A stretch of DNA of 64,000 nt from Acephala macrosclerotiorum (GCA_014904845.1 MU119202.1:868001-932000), one strand, 5' to 3'. Positions 12,286-25,120 are shown, numbered from the stretch's first letter. Numbers and translations: made by a program. Notes: generated by a model not told the origin, from the sequence alone.

Positions 12286-13035
12286 AACGAGCGAAAGTGC
12301 AGCATGATGCTGATAGTCGTCCACAGCACCTCACTCAATGGTAATTATCCCAATATAATCAATTCTACCAAATTTTTGGCATGCTTTGCAATTCCCCTGT
12401 TACTTTCGCTATCGACCTCGGTCGTTCAAAACCTTCTTTGGCATCGAGAAGTCTCAGCCTTCCGAAGATGTCTCTCCTCCAAAAGCTTATCTTGTTTTTC
12501 ATTCACCCCTCTGCGGACTAACTCTCAGCCGAGTCGAGGTAAGAAAGCCCAAGCGACCTGTCGGGCGTCCATGATGCACACCAATATTGCAGCAAGGCTG
12601 AAATGAACCTTGGCAATTGGATCAGCACACAGCCCAAGCTGTCGACTATCCAATGAAACAAAATTTATATCCTCAACGGTCGTTTTCAACCACAAGAAAA
12701 GACCTGCACGAGGCTATGAGCTCCAAATCCTTGTTGAAGGATTCATAAACAAACGATGCGACCAATACGATGGGCATGGCAGAGCAGATATCGAGAGAGC
12801 CACGCGGTATGCCAGAATTCACACCCCGCACTCGATGTCTTGCGCTCCAGGGCGACGGCATTGCTGACGCGTCTGAACGATGAGCAAATCATGTTCTCTG
12901 GATGTCATTCATCTGGTGATGGAGTTTTAAGCTTAAGTTCAAGCTTTCATCCCGAGGCCTGTCTCAGCCTTGCCGATTCAAGTGCTATCTCACTATCGGA
13001 TTTTGAGCAGTCCTGAGCAGGCGAAGATTTCTAAT
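12286..13035. other. Intergenic region, no feature seen
   Basis: Hydrolase 3' side and upstream region of the membrane-protein gene. Short open frames show no domain. Confidence 0.4.
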
Positions 13036-14397
13036 ATGGCTCCAAAACTCTCAACATGTATGGTTTGGAGTCGTTGCTTTCAAGTGGCATGCTGCGTAGT
13101 CATATTGTCTTCCAACGGATGGCTAATCAACTTGAGTAAGTTTCAAGTTTGTTTCTCTTGACAAGCTGCCTCGATCTCCAAGATTATTATGGTTTTCGTC
13201 TTTACTATTGTCTATCCTCGAAACCTTTACTAAAGAAAGCAGTTGCAACAAGAAGACTCGGTCTCGGTCCAAACATGCTTGCTCTCGAATGGATAGTACG
13301 TACCACCCTCATCCTTTCATCTCAATGCTTCATCTAACACAATCAGGGCTGCATCCAACTCTTCTACATCACAATCACTGTGCTCGCCCTCCACATTCTC
13401 CATAGATCAACTCGCAGAGCATGGCTCATCACGTTCATGGTCTGGGACCTGATTTTCGTCGGAGTCTGCATTGGAATGATTTCCATATACTCCTTTGCCG
13501 GAGTACCAGCGAATTGTGGTGGAATGACAAGATCGAATTGTGAGTCAGCTTTTCTTCTTCAAGAGGCCATCAATAGTTGACAACATCAGATAACCCAGGA
13601 GACGCACCAAACAATCCTGCACCAGGCTTCACGACCGTGAGATTCGGTCCAGGTCTGTTCGGTAATTACGGCGAGTTAGATATATACTGCGATATACCGC
13701 AGACTGATTACGCTATGTGCGTGCTGTTAGTGTTAGTCTTCCTTCTCTTGCATCTCTCCTCTCCCCCACCTTTTTCTTTCCCAATCTTAGAGCAAGATAG
13801 TTGACTCGCTACAGCTTCACCTATATACTAACCCTCATCCTCGCTATCACGCGGATCCTCTCCTACCGCTACACCCGCAACACCGTCGTCTCGAAAATGG
13901 TCGTCGAAGCTGAGGAAAAGACCAAGAAGACACTATCAGACACCTCTTCTAGCTCCACTATCAGTGCGAATAGTTCCCTCCATCGCACACCATCAAGCAA
14001 CAACAGCAACATGCCTTCAAATCCATCTTCACCAGTCTCAGTGGTGGTGCCAGGGATGGGAACTACGATTAATCAATACCCATTTACTTTGAACACGAAT
14101 TCAGGAGGTATTTCGAATGGAATCGACATCGACATCGAAGCCCAAACCGACCCAAGGATCTCCAATGGGTCTCGAGGGACGGGTGGAGGTGGAGGAGAGG
14201 GAATCAGTGGTGGCCCGCCACCGTACATGCCGAGTCCTACCTCTCCTACATCAATAACTGGTTTGGATTCTTCTACTGCTGCTAGCGGTGGGGATGGTGC
14301 TGGAAGTGAGGGCGCAAATGCTGGGACGGCGGGAGGTGAAAGGTCGACGATCCCTGGGTATGGGAAGGATCAGGAATTTCCTGGCTTGGAGAGGTGA
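13036..14397 (+). CDS. Four-helix membrane protein with disordered cytosolic tail (MARVEL-like topology)
   Basis: Five exons (13036-13135, 13183-13295, 13347-13539, 13590-13716, 13815-14397) join to 371 residues. Four hydrophobic segments can be seen: the first around residues 13-33, the second in the IGCIQLFYITITVLALHI region, the third in WLITFMVWDLIFVGVCIGM, the fourth in IFTYILTLILAITRIL. A loop with GLFGNYGELDIYCD precedes the last helix. The C-terminal third is Ser/Gly/Pro-rich and probably disordered and cytosolic. This topology is common in uncharacterised fungal MARVEL-like proteins; function is unknown. The exon 4/5 junction (GTGCGT donor, CTACAG acceptor) is the one that keeps both flanking frames open. 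The first exon is the least certain. Confidence 0.72.
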
Positions 14398-16027
14398 TTG
14401 TATTACTGCTTCGTTCTATTTCTATTTTCCTGCTTTGCCAAGACTTCAGAACTCGGCGTTTGGGATTTCCAAAGTCGATTCCTAGTAGAAAATACGATAA
14501 TAAAATCCCTTCACAAAAAAACTCAAAACCTCAACTCCGGACCATCTCCTCCTCCTTCCATTCCCGAAAATATCTCAACTCTTCCATTCCACCATCACCT
14601 ATTTTTCAACATCGTCGTCGGGCTTTGTTGCATACCGCCAATCCCCAGTCCCTGGATCTTGCCCCTAATTAGACATTTCACCGCATATCAATGTCTTAAA
14701 CTTACTTTCTGCTCGGACTTTACGAAATCGTTGGGTTTTTGTTGCACGACGCGATTTCCAAGATCTCGGTTTTGGAAGTCGCGGAACTTCTTTTGTGCTT
14801 CTCTGGTGAAGGTTTATCGAAGGTCTAGATTCGAGCGATAGTGATAGTGATCAGAATCGTATGTTTGGGCTGATGAGAGTCGGTTGGTGAGACATGTCCA
14901 ATTAAAAACTGGTAGAAGGAAGTTGACAGGAATCGCGTGGTGAGTGGAGCTCTTTTGAGAAAATGAAGAGGTAGAGTACACATATTCGATGAATTAACCG
15001 CTGTTAAGTAATAGGCAGTTGGCATCAAGATAGTGATTGTCACCTCGATCGTTCCCTTGGTCGTTGCGCTGACTTCCTTCTCCTCGCCTCTAGAATCCAC
15101 CAACGACAGAAACCCCAAGAACTTGTAATCAAGCAAAACTAACAAAACATCGCGACTCTTCCAAAATGGATACCCATAATTCCCATTCTCCCAAATCTCC
15201 TAGCTATTCTGTCAAGACACATTGGGGGACCCACGTGACCAGAACCATCCCCTTTCCAAACCAGATGAAGCGTTCAATTACGAACTCTGAATAGAATTTT
15301 ATTGCATGTTGCAGGCTGGGCAGTTGCCATTTGAGCGTTTTAATCAATTAGGAATCGGTGAAGAATCCGTTTGGAAAGGGGTTTGGATTGTTCTGTAAAC
15401 GTTTCCAAACTATTTTAGGACCGTTTTTCACTCCCAAGTGAAAATAAAGTCTAGGAGAGAGTTCGAACGTGCTGTAGAGGACTCAATTTAACCAGCATGG
15501 TAGAGCGTTGGATTAAGTTTGACTGAATATGACATGTAGAAGAAGCAATGTCAAAAGTACGAACTTTAAGAGACTGGCAGACCGAGAGAAGATGATAGAT
15601 TGAATCGACAGATTGTTCTGCAAGCTTTGGGTGAATATCAAGACCAAAGGGAACATTGATGTCACGGGCATTTCGAATGGGAGAGGAAGGACTAATATCT
15701 CACGTAGGACCCAAATGAAGCGGTTGTGGGTTTGAGTGTATTGATTGGCAGGTTCCTCGTTTTCATGTACTTGCGATTCGCTCTACCTTCTCCCTTTCTC
15801 CTCCACCCACTCATGCTATTACTCATTCCTTGCATTATCCAAGACTTTGGAGTGGGCCATCTCTACGTATGCCCACATGTAAATGGTGTGAAAACGTACT
15901 TTTCCCCGTACTGTGATTCTCATAGTACCATGCATATCATACCTCGTATCCTCGCGGGCCTTTTTCATTTATGTAGGGTCATGATATACAAGCCGTCATC
16001 GAACTTCGTGTCGTCTTTACCGTTCGT
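14398..16027. other. Intergenic region, no supported gene
   Basis: 1.6 kb between convergent genes. Small open frames on both strands have no recognisable domain or splice structure. It holds the 3' ends of the membrane-protein and phytochrome transcripts. Confidence 0.5.
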
Positions 16028-19000
16028 TCAAGGTATGAACCACCCGCCCTTTCCCCATTGCCCAGGGGCGTAAAGTGCTTCCATTTTCAGCTCAAGGGAC
16101 TTGATGCCTTGGAGCAGGAAATCAAGTCGTCCAAAATCGATTGGTTTGAGTATCCAAGCATCAAAACTAAGGAGATTAGCAAAGAACTGCATACGTTGGA
16201 CGGTGAAGTATGTACCCGCTTTGAACATACTCAAATCTGTTGTCCTCCGAAAGTGACGCTGAGACAGCGATGATAGGCACTCGAGGTCGAGTCTTCTTCA
16301 GCTCCACTACTTCTTTCTCGAGCCGTCGAATCATCTCGGTGGACGTTATTCCATCAACCAAGGGCATCTACATAAAATCAGCGTCCGGTTCGAAACTTTG
16401 GCGGGGTCCACATACTTGTATATCCATGAGAATGACATCGACCTGCTGTGGGCCAGCAGCAAAATGATCGTGACATTCTTGCCCATCCTGGGCTAGATGG
16501 ACCTGATGTCCCAACTTGACGAGCCTGCGGGCTAGGAGCCGTGAATTGATGGGATTGTCTTCAGCTATAAGCACTGATAGAGAGTCGCGCTGGTTGGTGG
16601 AGGTAGAAGGCGGGACATTGGCCATTGGAGGAAATGGGTATCTTGAACTGGATGGCTCGGAGATGTTGAAGCCCGTTGGGGTCTGAGGCGACGCATGCTC
16701 GAACGGAAGTTCAATCCCAAAGATGGTGCCTTTTCCTGGTTCGCTGTGAACGCGAATTTGGCCCTTCATGTTTCGAACATAGCGGGCAACAACAGCAAGA
16801 CCGATACCAAGGGGTCCTCCCTCGCCCGAAGGCGTTGCGCTCTCAGATATTGGGGAACTTTCATCGTCTATCACTTCTTCAAATTCTTGAAACAAATCCT
16901 GTGATACGCGTTAGCATGAAGAATACTTCAGATCATCGTCTCGCACCCACGTCTAATTGACTCTCTGACATACCAACCCCAACATCTTGGACCGTGATAG
17001 CGACAATCGAACTGTTTTCCCTGGCTCGAACTAAGCGAATATCCACTTTGATACTGCCTTGGATGGAATGTTGAAAAGCGTTGCTCGTGAGATTGGATAG
17101 GACCTGGCGTAGGCGAGAGGCGTCACCCTAAGTAACAGAATGACGGGGTCAGCATACCTCTTTCATACGTCTCTAAACATACAATACCCCATACGTGCCA
17201 CGACATGTGAATACTGCCGAGCGAGTGCAGAGTTAAGATCCATGGGATAGGGGACCGGTGTTGCTCAGAGTGCGTGACTAACCTTGACCATTTCCGGAAT
17301 ACCCTGTTGGGTAGAAACCGTCAGATCTAAACCCTTGCGCATAGCCTCTTTCTGAAACGCAGTGATAACCTCAGAAACAGTTGCACCCAAGTCGAAAGTC
17401 TCTTCAACAGAGGTGATAGGACCGTCTTCGACTTTTGTTAGATTTAAGAGATCGTCAATAACGTATATCAATGACCTCGACGCTTTATGCGCCTTCATCA
17501 AAATGTCTCGGGTAGAATCGTCGAGCTTGTTCTCCAGTGCCATTTCGAGGTAATTGACGATGGCGTTGAGAGGCGTGCGGACTTCGTGGGATGAGTTTCG
17601 TATTAGGAGACGTGTTAGTCTGTTATTCTGACTAGCCGATTCCTTCTGGCGCCAGATCTCGATGAATCTGCCATATAGCAAACCAAGCACAACTGCAGTT
17701 TCCAAATGATCTTCTGTCCACTCTTTACTCATGCCAACAACTGTCTCTGAAAATCTTTTGAAGCTCGTTCTAGGCTCGAGGTATTCGCTACCTGCTCTTT
17801 TGATCTTCTCATAGGGGTTCCCCGCCCATCTTATCTCCTTCAATTGGCCTTTGCGAAAGAACACAAGGAAATCCTTTCCACCAAGACTGAGAGGCATGAT
17901 GAGGAGACCTGCAATCATATGAATGCCTGGCGGGTACTTGATACCGGGAAAGTCGGCATTGATGTTCTGTGAAGAAGTGATTGTCGTAAACCGGCTTTGT
18001 TGAAGGTAGGCTAGTATGGCAAGAGCCTCGCGGTATGGATCTAGCTTTCCAATTGCTCGTGCTTCGTCATGTACACTGAGAAGACCAAAGTCGGCACCGA
18101 AGACGCGCAGTAAATCTGCAGAGGACGCTGCTATAAAGTCTGCTGGGTTTTGGATTGGGGGAGCCCTGGTTGGTGGCCTTCGAGCTTCGATCCTAGCATG
18201 CATAAGCAGCCGCTCAATGTTGGTTGCAGCACATTCCCCTATGTAGCGACAGAGTTCTCGAATGGGAAGCGTAACACGAATTCCTTCATCCCCGTATCCA
18301 TGGCAAGCTATCAGTCCCCAGAGATCATCGTCTAACACAATCGATACAGACATTGACGACCGGACTCCCATATTGGAAAGATATTTCAGGTGGACGGGTG
18401 AAATTGCTCGGAGATATGAGTGCGATAAGTCGAGCGGCTTCTCAAAATCTTTGATATCCCGGCAGACCTGAACTATATCAGTTCATGGGCAGAGTCTGGT
18501 TTCGACGTGCTAGGCAAGGCAGAAAATGACTTACGAGTCGAGCTGTCTCTGCGTCACGATCGTACAGAATGCGTATGCGATTGATCTTGTACAGTTCTCG
18601 AGCTTGCTTTGGGATGTCGGAAGCTGGAAAGTGGAGACCTATTGATAGAGTTAATAATGTAAAATCTATAGTGCCAAAATGTTGTCCTGAGATCTCGAGT
18701 CCTGGGGCGAGGGAAGGAGTACACACCTCGGAAGAGATCTTCACTAGCTCGGAGGTCAACAAGTTCAGCTTCCACACAGCCGTTTTTATGCTTGTCGAAA
18801 CGATAGAACATTACTCGATGAAACCCTGTCAACTCTGATATAATGCCAACGACAACGTCGAAGACTTGCTGGACTGACTTAGCGCTTGCTAATTGTTGCT
18901 GAGCTTGAGTCATTGCGCTAAATATGTCCATAGAGGAGACCCCGCTCTGATGCTTCCGTCGGGCAATCTCGAGTACTTTAAGAGGCTTGCTTCTGCGTGT

Positions 19001-19918
19001 AGTGCTCTTGAGTCGTTCCTCCGGGGACACTTCGAGTCCGATGGTACTAGTAGGAGTCTTAGGTAAGGCTTTGTTTGCTCTAACATCTTCGAGGTAAAAG
19101 ACGTCGGAGTATTCTTCGAATTCGCAGATAATCAGATCCTGAGTTCCCTTGGCGATGTGAATGGCGCACCATAGTGGCTTCTGGTTCAAGGTGGGTAGAA
19201 CGACCGAGATGGGGAATACATCTAAATGAGTGTCTTCAGACGCGGTATCCGATGTGGAAGCACTGGAGAGAGCATTGTGGATGCGTGCAAGCATGTCATG
19301 CCGGGTCTCTTGTTCCAAGATATGAAGGAAAGAGTCGAGCTGAAAGAGCTGCTCTGGACTGTATTGTAGAAGTTGATGAGAGTTTTCGCTCGCAATGCGA
19401 ACTAGAAGATGTCCACCCTCATCGAAGCGTAAGGCCAGGAGAGCTCCATATTTCTGAATGGTTCCAGGCATATGGATTGGCTCGTCTTCACACCGGTAGA
19501 AGGTTGACGGCGTACTTTGCGAGACCACTCCAGGCAGAACTCCAGGGGGGCCGGACGCGGAAGGAACGAGTTGGCTTCTTTCCGTTCTCTTTCGACGACT
19601 ACCTTCTCCATCGCTGGACATCGAGAAGTCGGAATCTTCATGATCCTGTGTAGGCTTCCTGATGGCATTCGACGGCGGAACTGGAGGATACGGAGGTGGC
19701 AAGTAAAGCGATGTGGCCTTTGGCTCCTCCGAGAGATCAGTAGGGCGCTCTACTGGAGCTTGACTGGCAGGACTCCCAGCCGAATTTTCCTTTTCGACAT
19801 CTTTGGCGGGCGTTTCTGGTGTTGGTGACACGAGATTGCGAATTGGGAACACCCGTTCAACAGTAAAATCAAGAGGTGAGAGGAAGACTACGGGCTTCGA
19901 AGGCTCTTGATCCGGCAT
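16028..19918 (-). CDS. fphA: Fungal phytochrome (bilin-binding hybrid histidine kinase)
   Basis: Red/far-red photoreceptor kinase. Seven exons (19918-18727, 18638-18535, 18467-17283, 17127-16951, 16898-16416, 16367-16216, 16166-16028) give 1143 residues. Order: disordered N-terminal extension of about 140 residues; PAS domain with the bilin-attachment Cys143 in CEDEPIHMPG; GAF with the DIP motif (FPASDIPKQAR); PHY with WAG and the tongue motif PRTSF; histidine-kinase A domain with phospho-acceptor His726 (NSSHEVRTPL); HATPase with an N-box Asn, DVGVGM and GIGLA; and a C-terminal receiver with AEDN, phospho-acceptor Asp1045 (LMDIQMP) and the KP switch. All key residues are present, so the protein looks functional. 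The chromophore would be biliverdin, as in the family. Length is slightly below Aspergillus FphA. Confidence 0.95.
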
Positions 19919-22357
19919 CCTCGAGCATCTTTGGCGGAGTTCTTTGGCACAATCCGAACTACCTCATCTTGACCTCTCAGAGATACGAATTAAGGAACAA
20001 ATGTGTGGACAAAAATCTTAAAAGCTTTATATCTATTGTTGGTGAACAACGTTCATGCACTCAAGCGACAAAACATCCTGTGGCTGGGGTGAGGGCCTAG
20101 ACCTGGAGAGGCGTATCCCCCCTGAAGTGGTCTGATTGTTCGAATCCAGCTGGTCTCCACAACGAAAATCGTCCGCAGTCATTGGATTGATGGGATAGTC
20201 CGTCCATAGGCATTTCGATCGATGAAAAAAGGACTTCGATGATCGAATGGACCCTGTGACTGCTGACGGCGAGCAAATTCGCCATGACTTGGCATCGGGC
20301 ATCTCAGCATCCAGGGGTCGAGTAGGGAGGAGGAAAGGAATCTGAGGCTTGGGGGGGCTGCTGGAAGCGAAGCAAATGGATTGTTGATCGTCAGGAGACT
20401 GCCTCCGTATCTGAACATGGCTGCACTGGCCAGAGGGCACCAAAGGCAGGAGAGGAAGCACAACGGGGATGGCCCTGTTTTCTGCAGGCCTTATCGAACG
20501 GTGTACAGTCCGTACGTACAGTTTCTCGCAGCTCGGAGCTCAACGCCCATCCTGACGGACCCGCACCGCCACAGTGACAGATGCCTCTCGCGTTGTGTGT
20601 GTACGCATGAGGAGATCTCCAGCAGTCGATTCAGCATGAATGCAGCTACATGTCGACAGAGAGGGACATATAACAACGGGAGCGGAGTTGTCGCTGGTCT
20701 GCTGGGGAAATACCAGTTGATAGGATGCTCCGTTGTATTCGAGCCAATTGACTGACTACGACTCACAAAAAGCATCGGAGAGCTCTTCTAGCTGAGAGCA
20801 TCAGTTTTTCGTTTTTTTCTGTCGATTTTACTTCCGAATGTGAAGGACCAGAGCTTGGATCGAAAGAGGTGAATCTGGGAAGAATCAGATAGGCGCAGGC
20901 ATGCTCTTTGGCTCTGATCGATTACCTTCAAAGTTCACACAGTTGAGGTGAATCTATCTCCCACAGCTCTGACTGTCAGCATTGGCCCGTATAGTACGGA
21001 GGCAAGAGCTTGCTTCAATGCTTCCCCACTGGGACCTTGGGAGGTCCATCCACCACGCAGGAACACGCTGAGGTCGAAGTCTCGCCGAGACGCAGTTCGT
21101 ATCACAATGTCCACGGTCAAAACCTAGATTCACGAGATTCCCATTGCTTGACTCATGGCACACACGTTGGAATCATGGTAAGCGCAATAGCTTGCATAGG
21201 CAGTTCTGTATACTGATCAGAGAAGGAGCGTGCTGAAGTGAGACGAGTTTCTTGCTGGTGCCCATGACTCAAGACAGGCTTGATTTTCCGTGAAGCTGCC
21301 TCAATCATTCCAGATATGGAATTTGATGACATGAAAGTATCGAAATTGGTTTGGGCATCAACCCCAGATCTTACAATGATATCTGCATCGCTCCATGATC
21401 GATCAGCGTAAGGGCAATGGCTCCTCGGAATACCTGAGACTGACTACCACCATGGCGAGCAATCAGAGAGGGTAAACCAAGGTCCGTCTGTCGACTACTC
21501 AGGACTCAACGAAGCCCAGGTTTTCTCTGGTCAATCTATGGTGTTTATTGGGAAACTTCTACAGCCTGAGGGCCATTCGTTGTCAACTTGTCAACTTGGC
21601 TGTGAAGCAAGCACGGCAGGAGCGGAGCAACCTCCTGCGTTCGTAGATCCTGTTTGAGCCCCACTATTTTTGGCGCCAGTCACATTTTAACCTTCTTCTC
21701 ACTACTACGCATACGCACTACGACAAACAGCAAGGCTAGTCGAACACTCTGCAATATCCTCACTTTCAGTTTTGACTCTTTTACAAAGCTGCGCTCGATA
21801 TCCTCAGAAGCTATCTTTTCAGTAGGCCACTACTCTGATCTAGAAGGCTCTTCATCACGTGTACCTGTGACCTGGTGATCCTCTAATAAGGCCCCTAGCC
21901 TAGCTCAAAGCCAAAGAGGATTAGGGATGTTCAGTTCAAAGGCTGTCTCGCGCTCCTATGTCCCTCACATCTCAATAATCACGTCTTATATTCGTTTCTG
22001 GTCGTCAACATGGGATGAGGGTCTGGTTATCCCACACCAAATGAGTTTGCCAGACACGCATCACCACATTTGTGGTTCTCTAGATTAGCTATATTTCGCT
22101 GCCATACCGACCAATATCCCGGGCTATGAACTTGAGATAACACAGGCACTGTGCCGCTCTCCAAGCTGTGAGTACATCCAGCAGAATTTTCGCAGACAAG
22201 GGATGACCAAGAGAGACGAAGAGAACACATCGCGTGGAACAGTACTCGATTTAATGACCCAACAGACAGTTAACATTGATTAATTCGAAAAGTCGGCATT
22301 CCCCTTTGGCGATCACAGTTCTACCCACGTTTCACCCCATCAACGACTGAGAGACCG
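19919..22357. other. Long intergenic region upstream of phytochrome
   Basis: 2.4 kb between the phytochrome start and the 3' end of the epimerase-like gene. No domain-bearing frame; the open frames at 20033-20775 are low complexity and overlap on both strands. It probably holds the phytochrome promoter and a long 5' leader. Confidence 0.5.
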
Positions 22358-23323
22358 TCATTGCTTCCCCGCCAGCCATGCTCTCACAAAAACATCCATG
22401 CCTCTAACAAACCCATACCTCTTCGGTTCCCATCCCAAAATCTGCTTCGCTCTCCCAGCGCAAAGATTACCACTAGTCGACATCGCCTTCGCAAACGGAT
22501 CCTCCCCGGCACCCACCAATTGCACCCTCCCTTCGAAGCCAAATTCCATCGCAACGGCATCCAAGATATCCCTCATACTCTCCTGGCTCGTTGCCAGATC
22601 AAACAGTGGATATACCCCTGTCCCAGAAATGAGCGACAACTTGTCAATTGCGGCATGGAAGCCAGACGCGACATCGTCGACATGGATCAGTGCTGGTCGA
22701 CTGTTAGGCTCAACTGGTAGATTCACTCTCTGATCTCCTCTCTGCGCAGCATTGTACAAAGTCTCGAAGACAGAGCTCCAAATAGCACAGGATCGACCAT
22801 ATACCAACGCTGGTCTAACCACCATGACATCCAATACATTGCTGCTCGCAAGAACAACTTGCTCCAGCTCTGCACGCCAAGCTGTGAACTCGGCTGGTGG
22901 AGTAGGGGCATCTGAGGTGCCGACGGGATACAGGTCATTCACATGCTTGTGAGAAGACCCATGGACCCAGGTGCCGGAACAGTAGATATATCCTAGCTTG
23001 GGTGTTCGAATTCCGGCAGTGACTGCGCTCTTCAATCTCTCAGCGCTGATGCTCTTAAGTAGGTTGAGAAGTGACTCTGATTCCTTGGGATCGCCAGAGA
23101 GGTCGACAACGATGTTGATATGTTGGGCTGCGAGAGCTTGAACGAGGTTCCTGGTGTCGGTAAGGGAACCGAGGATGGGGATCACTTCGTCTCTCTCGAG
23201 TGAGCGAGCCTTCTCAGCAGATCTGGCGAGACCAAAAACACGATGAGAACCCGAGCGCAGGAGGGATGATGAAAGTGCGGTGCCGATGTAGCCAGTGGCT
23301 CCAATAATGAGGACATTGACCAT
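22358..23323 (-). CDS. NAD(P)-dependent epimerase/dehydratase-like protein (extended SDR fold)
   Basis: Intronless 321-residue Rossmann-fold protein. Seen: the dinucleotide motif GATGYIG at residues 8-14, VDLSGD near the end of the fourth strand, YCSGTWVHG, and a VVRPALVYG block typical of NmrA/extended-SDR epimerases. The usual YxxxK pair is not evident: the equivalent region reads FTAWRAELE, so it may be an atypical or non-catalytic member. The likely role is a redox or sugar-nucleotide-type conversion, substrate unknown. No signal peptide. The start is the ATG directly before the first beta strand. Confidence 0.85.
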   Translation of the reverse strand: MVNVLIIGATGYIGTALSSSLLRSGSHRVFGLARSAEKARSLERDEVIPILGSLTDTRNLVQALAAQHINIVVDLSGDPKESESLLNLLKSISAERLKSAVTAGIRTPKLGYIYCSGTWVHGSSHKHVNDLYPVGTSDAPTPPAEFTAWRAELEQVVLASSNVLDVMVVRPALVYGRSCAIWSSVFETLYNAAQRGDQRVNLPVEPNSRPALIHVDDVASGFHAAIDKLSLISGTGVYPLFDLATSQESMRDILDAVAMEFGFEGRVQLVGAGEDPFAKAMSTSGNLCAGRAKQILGWEPKRYGFVRGMDVFVRAWLAGKQ

Positions 23324-24014
23324 TTTGATGAAGATGTGGTTGTTAAGCTGATAGTTTCAGATTGAAGTCGAGCTTCTTTGAATATTGAGATGAAAGCTGG
23401 GATTATGTTAGGCCGACAGAGGAGTTTGTTGATTGTTGTTCATCGTCACTATCTCAAGGAAGGACCTATCTATATATCCATAGACTCTTCTCTCGAGAAC
23501 TTGCCCATCTTCCTCATATTCTCATGATGATATTCAAACAAGCTCTAAACTCCGGTCAACCCTCAAGGTTTATATCCGATTTCACACTTTCCCTTTTCAA
23601 GAAGTCGTTTGCGAGTTGGCGAGCCAATAGGGGGGACGGATTTATGTCCTTTAACGCCGAAAGGCTGGTCTCCCACTAGCGGCCGACATTAACATGATTA
23701 CTCCAATGGGATGCATGAGAGTTTGGATTTTGGGGAAGGATATATGGGTTTTCTCCATGGATTTCCCCTGTGTGAGAGGAGATAGAGAACAAAGTCTGGT
23801 CTTCAAGTGAAAATCTTCAACACCATGGTCCATGCCTTTGCCGAGACTTGACACGGAAATTGGAACTTTCACCATGGACTTATGTGCTTCAACATGTACA
23901 GAAGAAGAAGGTAACAAGCAACAATTCAATCGCCAACGCAATGCATTTTCATCCCATAACTCCTAAAAGCAATCTCATCTCAATCCCATTTCATCAAAAA
24001 CAACCCACCAGGCC
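23324..24014. other. Intergenic region, no gene seen
   Basis: Upstream region of the epimerase-like gene. A minus-strand frame at 23651-23941 has no domain and looks incidental. Confidence 0.4.
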
Positions 24015-24420
24015 CAACACCTCGGTCCATTCACAAGTACACTCTCCAAAGTAGCGCTGTACACAGGGTGCTTCTCCGCAATACAGAAAACATCCTCACA
24101 ACTCCCTCCTACCGTCGTCGAAGACGGAGGACTCGAATGCTTAGGGAAGGGTTGACATTCACATTTTCCATTATTAGTATTCCAATCGGGTTATTTCCCC
24201 ACCTCACACATCATGTTATGCTCAGGACAACCAGTCGGTTTCGGAGCTCTAGTAGCGCTTGTGGTGAAAGTAGGGATCTTGTCTCATGCTGAGAGCACTG
24301 GTTCTCCTGGTTCAAGACCAGGTATGTACTTGCATGAACAATCTCCCGAGGTAGAGTTGTAGACGGGGTACATTTCTGCTATGCAAACCATTTTTAGACA
24401 GGACATTCCGGGAAGGGGAT
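24015..24420 (-). pseudogene. Decayed small secreted-type protein with three cysteine modules
   Basis: One minus-strand frame, interrupted by a TGA (24286-24284) and a TAA (24193-24191), encodes three consecutive modules of a Cys pattern: C-x4/6-C, then Pro-x-Tyr or equivalent, then G-x-C-x-C. Module 1 contains CLKMVCIAEMYPVY and GDCSCKYIPG. Module 2 has CPEHNMMC and GKCECQPFP with the TAA between. Module 3 has CEDVFCIAEKHPVY, after which the frame must shift to reach ECTCEW. Linkers are Ser/Thr/Pro-rich. A possible signal exon (MPAYLLALA, ATG at 24719) lies upstream but I could not join it convincingly. The module repeat and in-frame continuity argue for a real gene that has been lost; function is unknown. 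Confidence 0.62.
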
Positions 24421-25110
24421 CGAAGGATGTTAGTCGTGGGGCGACGGAGGTTGCGATGAATGCCCTTGTTGCGGTTGATATTGGATGAGAAAGATCACTC
24501 CTTTCTCATCAGATTGACCTCGAGAGGAGCAATCAATGTGGAAGACACGAATATCTTGGCCAGCGGCGTTGACCGCAGCAATGTTTTGTTTCGGCGATGT
24601 CGCCATCTCGTAAACCGCGACTTTAAAAAGTTCAATCTTGTTGTAAAACCACAAATGGTAGTTATTTTGTAGACTTCGTATGTAAGACTCACTGCCAGCG
24701 CGAGTAAATATGCCGGCATCGTATATAGTTCTCGCGGCCTAGGTGATCATCGGCTCGGCGTCATTTTGAGCGTCCTTGGTTTGAAATCTCTAACACGAGG
24801 TAGGGGTCGCATCTTTTTCGGAGACTTGTCCAGTTGGTGGTATGGCATTAAGTGAGTATGATGATAGAGATCGCGATGGGCGCGTGCTGAAAGTCTGGGA
24901 TCTGATGGATTTTTGTCTGTTCGGTGAGGAGGTTGGAGATTTTCTTTCGTTGCTATTCACCAGCTGCTGACTAAGCAGGCCTGGTGTGACCTGCTCTTTT
25001 TGGAGATGAAACAGGTTTATCTTGTCGACGACAAGGCGTGAAGATTGACATCAAGAGCCTCAGCTTTTGCCAAACTCAGTCCTTAGACTTGTAGGCCAAC
25101 AGTGAGACCA
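24421..25110. other. Region upstream of the cysteine-module remnant
   Basis: Minus-strand frames at 24719-24495 (begins MPAYLLALAVSL, signal-like) and 24654-24430 (contains AAVNAAGQDIRVFHID) may be decayed exons of the same or another secreted protein. Neither is supported well enough to call. Confidence 0.3.
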
Positions 25111-25118
25111 TATAAGAA
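25111..25118 (+). promoter_or_regulatory. TATA-like element of the ACT_3 gene
   Basis: TATAAGAA lies about 90 bp before the ATG at 25201, a plausible core-promoter position. Confidence 0.45.
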
Positions 25119-25120
25119 AG

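Noticed and set aside
14825..15145. 106-codon minus-strand frame
   Set aside because: No domain, no splice partners and no start context; treated as chance.
20033..20775. Overlapping frames on both strands upstream of phytochrome
   Set aside because: Low-complexity translations, no motifs; better read as promoter or leader DNA.
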